From assembly GCA_902494875.1 (NCBI GenBank), contig CABUUO010000001.1, positions 124,001 to 188,000 on the forward strand: a stretch of 64,000 nucleotides of DNA, written 5' to 3'. Each line of letters opens with the position of its first letter. The first letter of the stretch is position 1. The notes below the pieces were generated by a model. The model had not been told where the DNA came from, did not search any database, and was given only the letters and a program-made list of their open reading frames with translations. Shown piece after piece: positions 23,057-30,864 of the stretch. The position numbers were made by a program, and so were the translations under genes. This DNA is from an uncultured Pseudomonadota bacterium (GTDB taxonomy: Bacteria > Pseudomonadota > Alphaproteobacteria > RF32 > CAG-239).

Positions 23057-24896
23057 TTATTAACCTCGTTATTTTTTGTCTGCGGCGGCGGTTGAAAATT
23101 TTGGTCCCGACAACAACAATCAGTATAATAATGAACGGGATGGTCACCGTGTTGTGGAAAATAATGGTTTTTATTTTGTCTTCCTGAATCATTTTCAAGA
23201 TATATTCAAAATGTTTGAGCTCTTCCCTGATGGAAATAATGCGGCGGTTTAGGTCTTCCAGCTCTTTAATATTGCTGATACTGGTACTGATCTTTTGCGT
23301 GCGGATATCGTCATTGAACCGTTCCAGCCGTTTTTGAGCCTGAAGCAGTCTTTTTTCCAAATCGTTGTATTGTTTGGCATATTTTCCGAAAATGCGGCTG
23401 TAAAGCTGGTCTCCGGCAGACTGATCCGTATTGTAGAGATAGTTCGGCGCAATGCCCAGCATCATGCTGTTTCCGCTCAGGAAATCTACGGCGTTTAGCA
23501 GAAAATCTGCATTGCTGGCAGCGGGAATCAGGTCATATACGGAGGCCTGATCGTCATAAGAAGTGTCGTTCCAGGCGCCGTTGTCCAAAAAATCGGTGTC
23601 GGCGATAACAATAACCTGGGATTTTTCAATGGAACCGATGATAAACGGCAGCATATCCCGAGCCTGGGGCGTTCCCTGTATAATATTTTCTTCAAAAAGA
23701 GATTCAAACCAGCCTTCAATCAAATAGCCCAGAACAAAAGGTTTTTGCTGAGGTTGAAAGCCGGCATTTATACTTTCGGTCGAGGCAAAGCGAGCCAGCG
23801 GCGCATTAACGGTTCCTCCCTGCTCAGAAGTGTTAAACAGAGGTGTGTAAACGGCTGTTTCCTTGGCGTTCAATGCCAGACTGCCGGGACTGCGGAACTT
23901 TAATTTCAGAATACCGGAAACAAACGGAAGATCGGTATTGGCATATTGCGGAGAAAGTTCAAAATGGGTAATGTTTCCGCCGTTTTTGATTTGTTTATAA
24001 TCATAACTGAGTAATGTGTCGCCGACAACTGTTTCATGGTCATAGCGCAGTCCGAGGTTCTTGAGAATCGGTTCTATTCCGTTTTTATAAAGACTGCCGG
24101 AAGGATTTTGCCGGACGGCCAGTTCAGAATACGGATCTGTCAAGATGATAAGTTTCCCGCCGCGGAGAATGTACTGATCCAACGCATAAATCATAGATGG
24201 AGAAACGCGTTGCGGATTAAAGGCGATCAAAACGTCGACGTCCATAGGAATTTCCAGGTCGTCCTTGCCGATTTTGACGATGTCATAATCGTTGCGCAGC
24301 AATTTTAGGAAAAGCATATCGTCTTTCAGCGGCGTAACAAAGCTGACGATGCCAACGGTTTGTTTTTTGAAGCCGCCGCCAAGCTTGGCAAAGATGCGGG
24401 CCAGATCATATTCCGCATAATTCTGCCGCTGAACAGAAAAATAAGGAATTGTATACTTCTCTCCCCGTTCATTGATAAAAGAGGCGCCGAAATACATATT
24501 TTCGTCTCCCGTCATGTTGGGAAAAGAGCGAATGGCGTTGCGCCGTGCTTCTTTTTCAACTGTGGAATAAGGCTGCGGGTTTTTGATACTGATATTGATT
24601 TTTCCTCCGGCATAAGACTGAAACTTTTCAAGCGTACGCAGAACGTATTGGCTGTGAGCTCCCAATGAAGGATATTCTTCGCCCAGGTTTTCTGACATAT
24701 ACAAGGTTACGTTAACGGGATATTGGAGCCTCTTTATATTTTCCAGGCTTTGAGCATTATCTTTATAACGATGAAACGACGTAAAGTCTTTTTTGTGTCC
24801 GCCGAAAACCAGTCCAGAACCGATCTGAAGCAGCGCAAAAGAGAGAAGCAACAGTATAATCAAAGTGAAAAGTTTATAGTTTTTGGCTTTTGACAT
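23049..24896 (-). CDS. GldG-like ABC auxiliary protein
   Basis: About 615 residues. The N-terminal membrane helix is followed by an ABC-transporter auxiliary domain (GldG/PF09822-like): PVNVTLYMSENLGEEYPSLG, VGIVSFVTPLKDD, the Rossmann-type LRGGKLIILTDPYSE and VIVIADTDFLDNGAW. A coiled coil lies near 515-575 and a C-terminal helix (IPFIIILIVVVGTKIF) returns to the membrane. The ATG at 24896 is 8 bases after AGGAG; a TTG just before it is rejected. It is named by similarity to gliding-motility proteins, but in alphaproteobacteria the substrate is unknown. Confidence 0.75.
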   Translation of the reverse strand: MSKAKNYKLFTLIILLLLSFALLQIGSGLVFGGHKKDFTSFHRYKDNAQSLENIKRLQYPVNVTLYMSENLGEEYPSLGAHSQYVLRTLEKFQSYAGGKINISIKNPQPYSTVEKEARRNAIRSFPNMTGDENMYFGASFINERGEKYTIPYFSVQRQNYAEYDLARIFAKLGGGFKKQTVGIVSFVTPLKDDMLFLKLLRNDYDIVKIGKDDLEIPMDVDVLIAFNPQRVSPSMIYALDQYILRGGKLIILTDPYSELAVRQNPSGSLYKNGIEPILKNLGLRYDHETVVGDTLLSYDYKQIKNGGNITHFELSPQYANTDLPFVSGILKLKFRSPGSLALNAKETAVYTPLFNTSEQGGTVNAPLARFASTESINAGFQPQQKPFVLGYLIEGWFESLFEENIIQGTPQARDMLPFIIGSIEKSQVIVIADTDFLDNGAWNDTSYDDQASVYDLIPAASNADFLLNAVDFLSGNSMMLGIAPNYLYNTDQSAGDQLYSRIFGKYAKQYNDLEKRLLQAQKRLERFNDDIRTQKISTSISNIKELEDLNRRIISIREELKHFEYILKMIQEDKIKTIIFHNTVTIPFIIILIVVVGTKIFNRRRRQKITRLINE

Positions 24897-24907
24897 CAAT
24901 ATTTCTC

Positions 24908-25639
24908 CTAAGCTTTCTTATATTCGATGCTGATGACGTTGAGCCACAGGGAAAAAAACATAATGCTGAAATAGTAAATCAGATTATCTATGCTGACCTG
25001 TCCTGACACCATATCCTGAAAGTGCTTGTCAAAATTCAGCGCCTGCATGACGCCGGAAAGAATGCCGTTTTCCACCGGAAGTATGCGTATAAGCGGGCTG
25101 AAATTGATGCCGATGATACCCCAGCCGACGAAAAGCGTGAGCATATATGCGGCTACGGGCGAATTGTTGAATGAGGAAACCATGCAGCCTGCTGCGCAAA
25201 ACATACCGGACATAAGCAGACATGCTGCGTAAGCACAGAGAATGTTCATATTATCAAGCGCAAATTCCGCGTTCATATAAATCCAGAACGGAAACGTCGA
25301 TAGAAGCATTACTGCAGCAAAACACCAGGCGGCCAGGAACTTGGCGACGACAACCGCCGTCAGGGAAACGGGCTGCGTTAAAATAAACTCAATGGACCCG
25401 GATTTTCTTTCCTCGGCCCACAGACGCATGGTCAGAGCCGGGGTTACAATCAGAAAAATGTAAGGCTGGAAATAAAAAAAAGAAAACAGGTCAAAATTGC
25501 CAACCTCGAAAAAATTGCCGAGGTAAAACGCGGCAAACATTGAAAGCAGCATATATACGGCCAGCATAATACTTCCGAGGCCGGTGTTGAAATATGCAAA
25601 AAACTCTCTGCGGAAAATGGGGCAAATTTGTTTAAACAT
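24908..25639 (-). CDS. ABC-2 type permease (GldF-like)
   Basis: A 243-residue membrane protein with six helices in the ABC-2 export pattern. The N-terminal FRREFFAYFNTGLGSIM, the loop LTMRLWAEERKSGSIEFILT and the following QPVSLTAVVVAKF are hallmarks of GldF/NosY-like permeases. It lies between the ATPase gene (5 bases upstream) and the GldG-like gene (11 bases downstream). It would form the channel of the transporter. The substrate is unknown. Confidence 0.82.
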   Translation of the reverse strand: MFKQICPIFRREFFAYFNTGLGSIMLAVYMLLSMFAAFYLGNFFEVGNFDLFSFFYFQPYIFLIVTPALTMRLWAEERKSGSIEFILTQPVSLTAVVVAKFLAAWCFAAVMLLSTFPFWIYMNAEFALDNMNILCAYAACLLMSGMFCAAGCMVSSFNNSPVAAYMLTLFVGWGIIGINFSPLIRILPVENGILSGVMQALNFDKHFQDMVSGQVSIDNLIYYFSIMFFSLWLNVISIEYKKA

Positions 25640-25644
25640 GGCGG

Positions 25645-26364
25645 TTACCTGTCTTCGCTGGTGATTTTCAAAAATGCGGTTTCAATGTCGTTTTCGGGGA
25701 ATAATGTTTTCAGTTCGTCAGGCGTGGTGTTTTTGACGAGTTTTCCTCTGTTGAGCAGAATAACCCGGTTGGACAGCGCCTCGACTTCTTCCATAATGTG
25801 TGTGGAAACAATAATGATATGGTTTTTGCCATATTCGCGAATGAAATTGCGGGTGCTGAATTTTTGTCCGGGGTCAAGACCTTCGGTCGGTTCGTCGAGA
25901 ATGAGAATTTCGGGCTTGTGAATCATGGCTGCGGCAATCCCTACCCGGCGTTTAAAGCCTTTGGAAAGACTGTCTATCTTTTGGTTGACGACGCCTTCCA
26001 GATCCAAGCTGGCAAGGGTTTCTCTTAGGTTGTCGACAAAATTTGTTCCGGTGATGCCGCGTATGGCTGCGCAAAATTCGATGAAGTCGAAAACGCTCAT
26101 GTCGTTGTAGAGGAATCCGGTTTCAGGGACATAACCGATGCGCTTCAGGCATTCCAAGCGGTGTTTCCTTATGTCAAGTCCGAAGATATCCACTTCTCCG
26201 GCCGTAGGTTCTATATAACCGGTCATCATCCGCATGAGGGTGGTTTTGCCGGCGCCGTTGGGACCAAGGAGAGAAACGACCTCTCCTTTGGAAATACAAA
26301 AGTTTACATTATCGACGGCTTTGATTTCGCCATAATTTTTGTATAAATTTTTTACCGTAATCAT
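25645..26364 (-). CDS. ABC transporter ATPase (GldA-like)
   Basis: A 239-residue ATPase: Walker A GPNGAGKTT near residue 34, Q-loop, signature LSKGFKRRVG (a degenerate LSGGQ common in GldA/CcmA-type exporters), Walker B ILILDEPTEGLDP and the switch His in VSTHIMEE. It is the first gene of the minus-strand operon ATPase-permease-auxiliary-DUF4340-kinase, divergent from the MCE gene at 26522. It powers export or membrane remodelling by the complex; the cargo is unknown. Confidence 0.88.
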   Translation of the reverse strand: MITVKNLYKNYGEIKAVDNVNFCISKGEVVSLLGPNGAGKTTLMRMMTGYIEPTAGEVDIFGLDIRKHRLECLKRIGYVPETGFLYNDMSVFDFIEFCAAIRGITGTNFVDNLRETLASLDLEGVVNQKIDSLSKGFKRRVGIAAAMIHKPEILILDEPTEGLDPGQKFSTRNFIREYGKNHIIIVSTHIMEEVEALSNRVILLNRGKLVKNTTPDELKTLFPENDIETAFLKITSEDR

Positions 26365-26521
26365 TTTATAAGCTACCCGGTTGCCTCTCTTTAATTAATA
26401 TCATATTAGAGATTTTTTTTTAAATTTTAACAATTATTTTCATTTTTCAAAATGATTGGTGACAAAATGTTTATTTTACATTATTTATATACTAACGATA
26501 AGGTTTATTTTTGGAGTTATA

Positions 26522-27046
26522 ATGATAGAGGAAACATACTCGAGAGAGGAATCTAAATATCTGAAAGTGGGCATCTATGCAGCGGCCGCAATTGCGCTTT
26601 TTACGGCCTATTATGTGACTCACAAAGACAGTATGTCCCATAAAAACGACGGAACCTATTATACTGTCGATGCCCGTTTTAACCGTACGGACGGCCTGCT
26701 CGTCGGAGACCGGGTTCGTATGGCCGGCATGGATATCGGCCGAGTTGTCGGCGCAAAGCTGGATGACAATTTCAAGGCAATTATGACGTTGGATATTAAA
26801 GACGGGATTCATATTCCCGACGACAGCAGCGCGTCTATCGTCAGTTCGGGACTGATGGGGGCAAAATATATTGAAATCGAACCCGGAGGTTCCGAAGACT
26901 TTATCCCCAAAGGGGGCGAGTTTTCCTATACTCAGGATGCCATGGTGCTGGAAGAGCTTTTAGACCGCATTGTCAGCATGGGAAAAGCCAACCGCAAGAA
27001 GGGCTGTGCCGAGTGCGCCGCTAAAGCTAAGCAAGAAGATAAATAA
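26522..27046 (+). CDS. MCE/MlaD-like protein, first of a tandem pair, with a CxxC tail
   Basis: A 174-residue protein with one N-terminal membrane helix (about 18-33) and one MCE domain: YTVDARFNRTDGLLVGDRVR, MAGMDIGRVVG and DSSASIVSSGLMGAKYIEIE. This is the periplasmic lipid-binding ring protein fold. The C-terminal tail carries KKGCAECAAK, a Cys-x-x-Cys not usual for MlaD. GGAG sits 5 bases before the ATG at 26522; the longer frame to 26456 is rejected. The next gene encodes a second MCE protein 10 bases on, so the two may form mixed rings. Confidence 0.82.
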   Translation: MIEETYSREESKYLKVGIYAAAAIALFTAYYVTHKDSMSHKNDGTYYTVDARFNRTDGLLVGDRVRMAGMDIGRVVGAKLDDNFKAIMTLDIKDGIHIPDDSSASIVSSGLMGAKYIEIEPGGSEDFIPKGGEFSYTQDAMVLEELLDRIVSMGKANRKKGCAECAAKAKQEDK

Positions 27047-27056
27047 GGAGAGTTTG

Positions 27057-27521
27057 ATGAATAAAAAACCAGTAGAAACAATAATGGGCATTATTGTACT
27101 TTTAGTTGCGGCATTTTTCCTGTTTTTTGCCTACAAGGTTTCGGATTTGCAGGTGGTTAAAGGCTATGACGTTACCGCCAGATTTCTGAAGGTCGGCGGT
27201 CTTAACGTCGGTTCCGACGTCAGAATTAACGGTATCAAGGTCGGTTCCGTCATAGGTCTGGAACTTGACAATGAAGATTATATTGCCAATGTTACCATGA
27301 GCATTCTGCCTAATGTCAAACTGCCGACAGACAGTTCAGCGGCCATTGTTGGCGACGGACTGATGGGTGACAAATTCATTAAGATTGAGCCCGGCAAGGC
27401 GTCTGAGATGCTCAAAGGCGGCGATTCAATTGCCAAAACCAAAGATTTCAAAACGCTGGAAGACATGGTCGGTGAAATTATTTTTATGGTGACTGACGAT
27501 GGATCTAAAGATTCTGAATAA
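27057..27521 (+). CDS. mlaD: Outer-membrane lipid asymmetry protein MlaD
   Basis: A 154-residue substrate-binding ring protein of the Mla phospholipid transporter, anchored in the inner membrane. The helix is about 6-26; the MCE domain reads YDVTARFLKVGGLNVGSDVR, INGIKVGSVIG and SSAAIVGDGLMGDKFIKIEP. The end KTLEDMVGEIIFMVTD is typical of alphaproteobacterial MlaD. The ATG at 27057 follows AAGGAG. It overlaps the DUF2155 gene by 23 bases. The permease and ATPase genes (mlaE, mlaF) are not in the window. Confidence 0.87.
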   Translation: MNKKPVETIMGIIVLLVAAFFLFFAYKVSDLQVVKGYDVTARFLKVGGLNVGSDVRINGIKVGSVIGLELDNEDYIANVTMSILPNVKLPTDSSAAIVGDGLMGDKFIKIEPGKASEMLKGGDSIAKTKDFKTLEDMVGEIIFMVTDDGSKDSE

Positions 27522-28497
27522 GCTTCTGGCCGGAACGGCAATCTGCGGCGTTTTGTTCGGCAGTTCCGTTCAAGCAAAGGAGATTGACGCCAATACGGCG
27601 CAGATGCAGGCTATGGACAAGATTACCGGCAAAGTCAGCGTGATTGAAGTTCCGGTTAACGGAGACGTTAAGTTCGGAAGTTTTTCCATTGTGGTCAGAG
27701 CCTGCAAAACCAGACCGCCGGAAGAAACGCCGGAGAATTTTGCTTTTGTGGATGTGGTTGACAATTATGCTTCGGAAAATCCGGTTAACATCTTCCGCGG
27801 CTGGATGATGTCTTCCACGCCGGGACTTAATTCTGTCAAGCATCCGATTTATGACGTATGGTTGCTTAAATGTATTGATACAAAGGTTGATAAATCAAAA
27901 CTGTTGTCTCCGCAGGCGTTGAAAGATCGTGACAGTATCGTTCAGGTTAAAGATGAAGATATCAAAGAAATTTCGGTTCCGGCCAAGACGGCAGATAAAG
28001 TTTCGGAACAGACGACTCTGAATGAAACGCCGGTATCGAATCCGGTTGTTGCTCAGGAAGCTCAAACTGTTTCAGAACAGTCGTCCGCGGTTGACGAAAC
28101 GGTAAGCATTCCGTCTTTGTCAGAAGTTTCAGAACCACAGGCTCCGCAGCTTGTGCCAAATGAAAATGATGATATTGCCGAAGAAGGCGCCCCAAAATCG
28201 TTGCTGAACATTTCTAACGGCAAACCGACAGCAAAAGAAGCCGTTTTGCCTGAGGCCGAAGCGGTTTTGGAGCAGGAGCATTCCGTAACGGAAGAAAATT
28301 CCGTTGACGTTTCGCCGGTTTCTGAAAGTGCAGATAAAACTTCTGATGCGGCAGCAGACTTTTCTGACGTCCTTCAGGACAAGGCCAGGCAGCATCTTCC
28401 GGTTACACTGGATGAAAATAACCAACTGATTGATTTTGAAGATGATGGGGAAGACGAAAATCTTTTGGATCTTCCGGAAAGTCTGAAAGCTGAATAA
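27499..28497 (+). CDS. DUF2155 periplasmic protein with a long acidic tail
   Basis: A 332-residue protein with a signal peptide ending near SVQAK. The DUF2155 domain is clear: ITGKVSVIEVPVNGDVKFG, RACKTRPPEETPENFAFVDV, IFRGWMMSSTPGLNSVKHP and YDVWLLKC. DUF2155 genes regularly follow mlaD in alphaproteobacteria, which suggests a part in lipid transport or the envelope. Residues about 150-332 form an acidic Ser/Val/Glu-rich tail much longer than the usual domain. The ATG lies inside mlaD with no strong ribosome-binding site, so translation is likely coupled. A terminator follows. Confidence 0.87.
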   Translation: MDLKILNKLLAGTAICGVLFGSSVQAKEIDANTAQMQAMDKITGKVSVIEVPVNGDVKFGSFSIVVRACKTRPPEETPENFAFVDVVDNYASENPVNIFRGWMMSSTPGLNSVKHPIYDVWLLKCIDTKVDKSKLLSPQALKDRDSIVQVKDEDIKEISVPAKTADKVSEQTTLNETPVSNPVVAQEAQTVSEQSSAVDETVSIPSLSEVSEPQAPQLVPNENDDIAEEGAPKSLLNISNGKPTAKEAVLPEAEAVLEQEHSVTEENSVDVSPVSESADKTSDAAADFSDVLQDKARQHLPVTLDENNQLIDFEDDGEDENLLDLPESLKAE

Positions 28498-28518
28498 AAA
28501 ATTTTGTATACTTGAATG

Positions 28519-28550
28519 AGAACGCGAGCGTCCCTGCCCGCGTTCTTTTT
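28519..28550 (+). terminator. Intrinsic terminator of the MCE operon
   Basis: AGAACGCG (28519-28526) pairs with CGCGTTCT (28539-28546), followed by T residues. It ends the mce-mlaD-DUF2155 transcript ahead of the convergent trkH. Confidence 0.8.
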
Positions 28551-28572
28551 TATGAGAAACAAAAACTTGAAA

Positions 28573-30015
28573 TTATTTGTGCCAGAAGTTTTTGGTAAAA
28601 ACAACCAGAATGGTTAAGACTTCCAGACGTCCAAGCAGCATGGCAAAAGCACAAACATATTTAGCAAAGTCTGAAAAAGAGGAAAAATTTCCGGCAGGGC
28701 CGACTATTTTTCCGACACCTGGTCCTGAGTTGGTTATGCAGCCAACAATGCCGCTGAAAGCGGTGGTAAAGTCTACACCGGTCACGGCAACCAGCATTGT
28801 CAACAGAATCGTACTGAATGAAAAAGCAGAAACAAACACAAATACAGAAGATATAATGCTGTAATCGACATTTAAATTGCCGATTTTAACAAAAATTATG
28901 CGGTTGGGTTCGGTCAGATTTACCAGCGATTTTTTCAAAAAGGCAATGATAACCTGCCAGCGAAAGATTTTTATGGAACCGCTGGTTGACCCGGTGCATC
29001 CGCCGGTCAACGCAAAAATGATAAACATTGTCTGGGCAAAAAGCCCCCACTGTCCGTAGTCCGTTGAGGCAAAGCCGGTGCTGGTGGTGATTGAGACCAC
29101 ATTAAAGGCAGAGTAGCGTAAAGACTGCCAGAAACCGTATTTTCCGCTCCAAGTCAGCCAGAAGGCCATCAGCAAGATATAAAAAGCCAGCGTTTTGAGA
29201 AAAAAACGAACTTGTTCGCTGCGGAACGAACGGGTGAAATTGCGTTGCAACAGTACCAAATAATAAGTCAGCGGTATAGAGCCTGAAATCATGCTTAAAA
29301 TTAAAATGATTTCAATCCACAGATTGTCGTAGTATTCAATGGAGTTGTTTTTAGTAGAAAAGCCTCCGGTCGAAACGGCCGACAGAGCGTGGTTGACAGC
29401 GTCAAACTTGTTCATGCCCGCCCAAAACAGGCCAATGGTCGACAATGTGACCAAAATGACGTAGATAATGATGATCCTTTTGGCAATATAACTGATTTTG
29501 GGCATAAGTTTATCATTGAAGTCGGAATTTTCCCGCTGAAAAATCTGCATACCGCCAATTCCCAAAAAAGGCAACAGAGCTACGGCAAAAATAACAATTC
29601 CCACGCCTCCCAAGCCGTTGAGCAGAGAACGCCACAGCAGTACGGCGTGATCCGAATTGTCAACGTCAACCAAAACGGTTGCTGCAGTTGAGGTTATGCC
29701 GGAGACAGCTTCAAAGACGGCATCTGCCCAATTCTGCGTGGTACCGGACAACATAAAAGGAAGTGCGGCCAGCAGACAGATTGAAACCCAGATGATGACA
29801 GTCAGCAGATATCCCTGCCGGATACTGATTTTTTCAATTTTGGTCCGGTTGCCCAAGAACAGCGACATACCGATAAATATGGAAATGATGGAAGCCGTAA
29901 TGAACGGCGACCAGTCGCTTTGTTTATAATACAGATCAATCCCTGCCGGAAAGAGCATAGCCAGCCCCAGAACGCTGATAAAATATCCGCTGATCATCAG
30001 AACCGGCTGCCACAT
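28573..30015 (-). CDS. trkH: TrkH-type potassium uptake protein
   Basis: A 480-residue potassium channel-like subunit of the Trk system, with the four membrane-pore-membrane repeats. The pore loops read SGITSTAATVL, SAVSTGGFST, ITTSTGFAST and ITNSGPGVG; TGGCTGSTSGSIK is also typical. The first loop has Ala where the selectivity-filter Gly is expected, while the other three keep theirs. It follows the nuclease-like gene by 24 bases, with GGGAG before the ATG. The regulatory partner trkA is not in the window. Confidence 0.9.
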   Translation of the reverse strand: MWQPVLMISGYFISVLGLAMLFPAGIDLYYKQSDWSPFITASIISIFIGMSLFLGNRTKIEKISIRQGYLLTVIIWVSICLLAALPFMLSGTTQNWADAVFEAVSGITSTAATVLVDVDNSDHAVLLWRSLLNGLGGVGIVIFAVALLPFLGIGGMQIFQRENSDFNDKLMPKISYIAKRIIIIYVILVTLSTIGLFWAGMNKFDAVNHALSAVSTGGFSTKNNSIEYYDNLWIEIILILSMISGSIPLTYYLVLLQRNFTRSFRSEQVRFFLKTLAFYILLMAFWLTWSGKYGFWQSLRYSAFNVVSITTSTGFASTDYGQWGLFAQTMFIIFALTGGCTGSTSGSIKIFRWQVIIAFLKKSLVNLTEPNRIIFVKIGNLNVDYSIISSVFVFVSAFSFSTILLTMLVAVTGVDFTTAFSGIVGCITNSGPGVGKIVGPAGNFSSFSDFAKYVCAFAMLLGRLEVLTILVVFTKNFWHK

Positions 30016-30039
30016 TTTCTTACTCCCAAAGCTCGGCGG

Positions 30040-30864
30040 CTAATCTAATGCGACGTTGCGCGAATAGCCTTTGTTAACCATCGTCAGGTTGATGTCCTCT
30101 CCGCCCAGAAAACAACGGAGCGTGCCTACTCCCTGATAGGTATAGGCTTGAACAACGCAGCGAATAGTGTTTTCGCCAATCATATTTCTCAAAAAGTTTT
30201 TGGCTTCAAGACCTTTCTGGGTGTTGGGATCTACATAAATGCCATGCATAAAATACGATTTGCCATTCATTTCTATTTCATTGGCATTGACAACCCGTGC
30301 CGTACCGACAATTTCTTCTTTCTGCTCGACGTAGATCAGAGCCAGTTTTTTTCCGCTGTCGCCAGATCGAGACGCATTTGCGGCTGTTGTCGAAACAGGC
30401 TGTTCTGACGTTTTGAACTGAGGGTCTATCCGTTGGGCGTTTTTCAGCGCATCAATCGTTTCCAAATCCCCCTGAGCTTTTTCGAACATTTTACGGCGGA
30501 TGTTCTGCGGATTGTTTTGCGGAATATCAACCACCTGTTCAATCGGTTTGGAAGATGACAATCCGAGGCTTTCAATATTGGGCATGGAAATATTGATGTT
30601 GTCCACCATTGGCATAATAGCCTGCGTCTTTTCGCTGATCGCGCTGCTCAGGGTGTCGGTGTTGTGTTTGATTTTATTCCAGTACCAAAGGTGAACTTCC
30701 GCCGGCTTGGCTCCCATAAAGGTCGGTGCCAGATAGGCGACAATCAGTACCGGGATGAAAATTCCGGGATGCCGAATCGGAAAGGTGACAAAGAGGAACA
30801 GACGGTGCAACAGCTTGCCCAATCCTCTTGTCTTTAAGCTTTTTTCTTTTTCTCTTCTGCTCAT
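30040..30864 (-). CDS. Membrane-anchored, degenerate staphylococcal-nuclease-like protein
   Basis: A 274-residue protein with one membrane helix (about 28-50), a variable linker and a C-terminal SNase-like fold: GTARVVNANEIEMNGKSYF, HGIYVDPNTQKGLEAKNFL and a late LTMVNKGYSRNV. In active nucleases the GI segment is followed by D-x-P-E and preceded by Arg; here it is Tyr-Val-Asp-Pro with Phe-Met-His before it, so the catalytic set looks lost. It overlaps the metG stop by 4 bases (ATGA) and precedes trkH. It is likely a binding rather than cleaving protein. Confidence 0.65.
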   Translation of the reverse strand: MSRREKEKSLKTRGLGKLLHRLFLFVTFPIRHPGIFIPVLIVAYLAPTFMGAKPAEVHLWYWNKIKHNTDTLSSAISEKTQAIMPMVDNINISMPNIESLGLSSSKPIEQVVDIPQNNPQNIRRKMFEKAQGDLETIDALKNAQRIDPQFKTSEQPVSTTAANASRSGDSGKKLALIYVEQKEEIVGTARVVNANEIEMNGKSYFMHGIYVDPNTQKGLEAKNFLRNMIGENTIRCVVQAYTYQGVGTLRCFLGGEDINLTMVNKGYSRNVALD

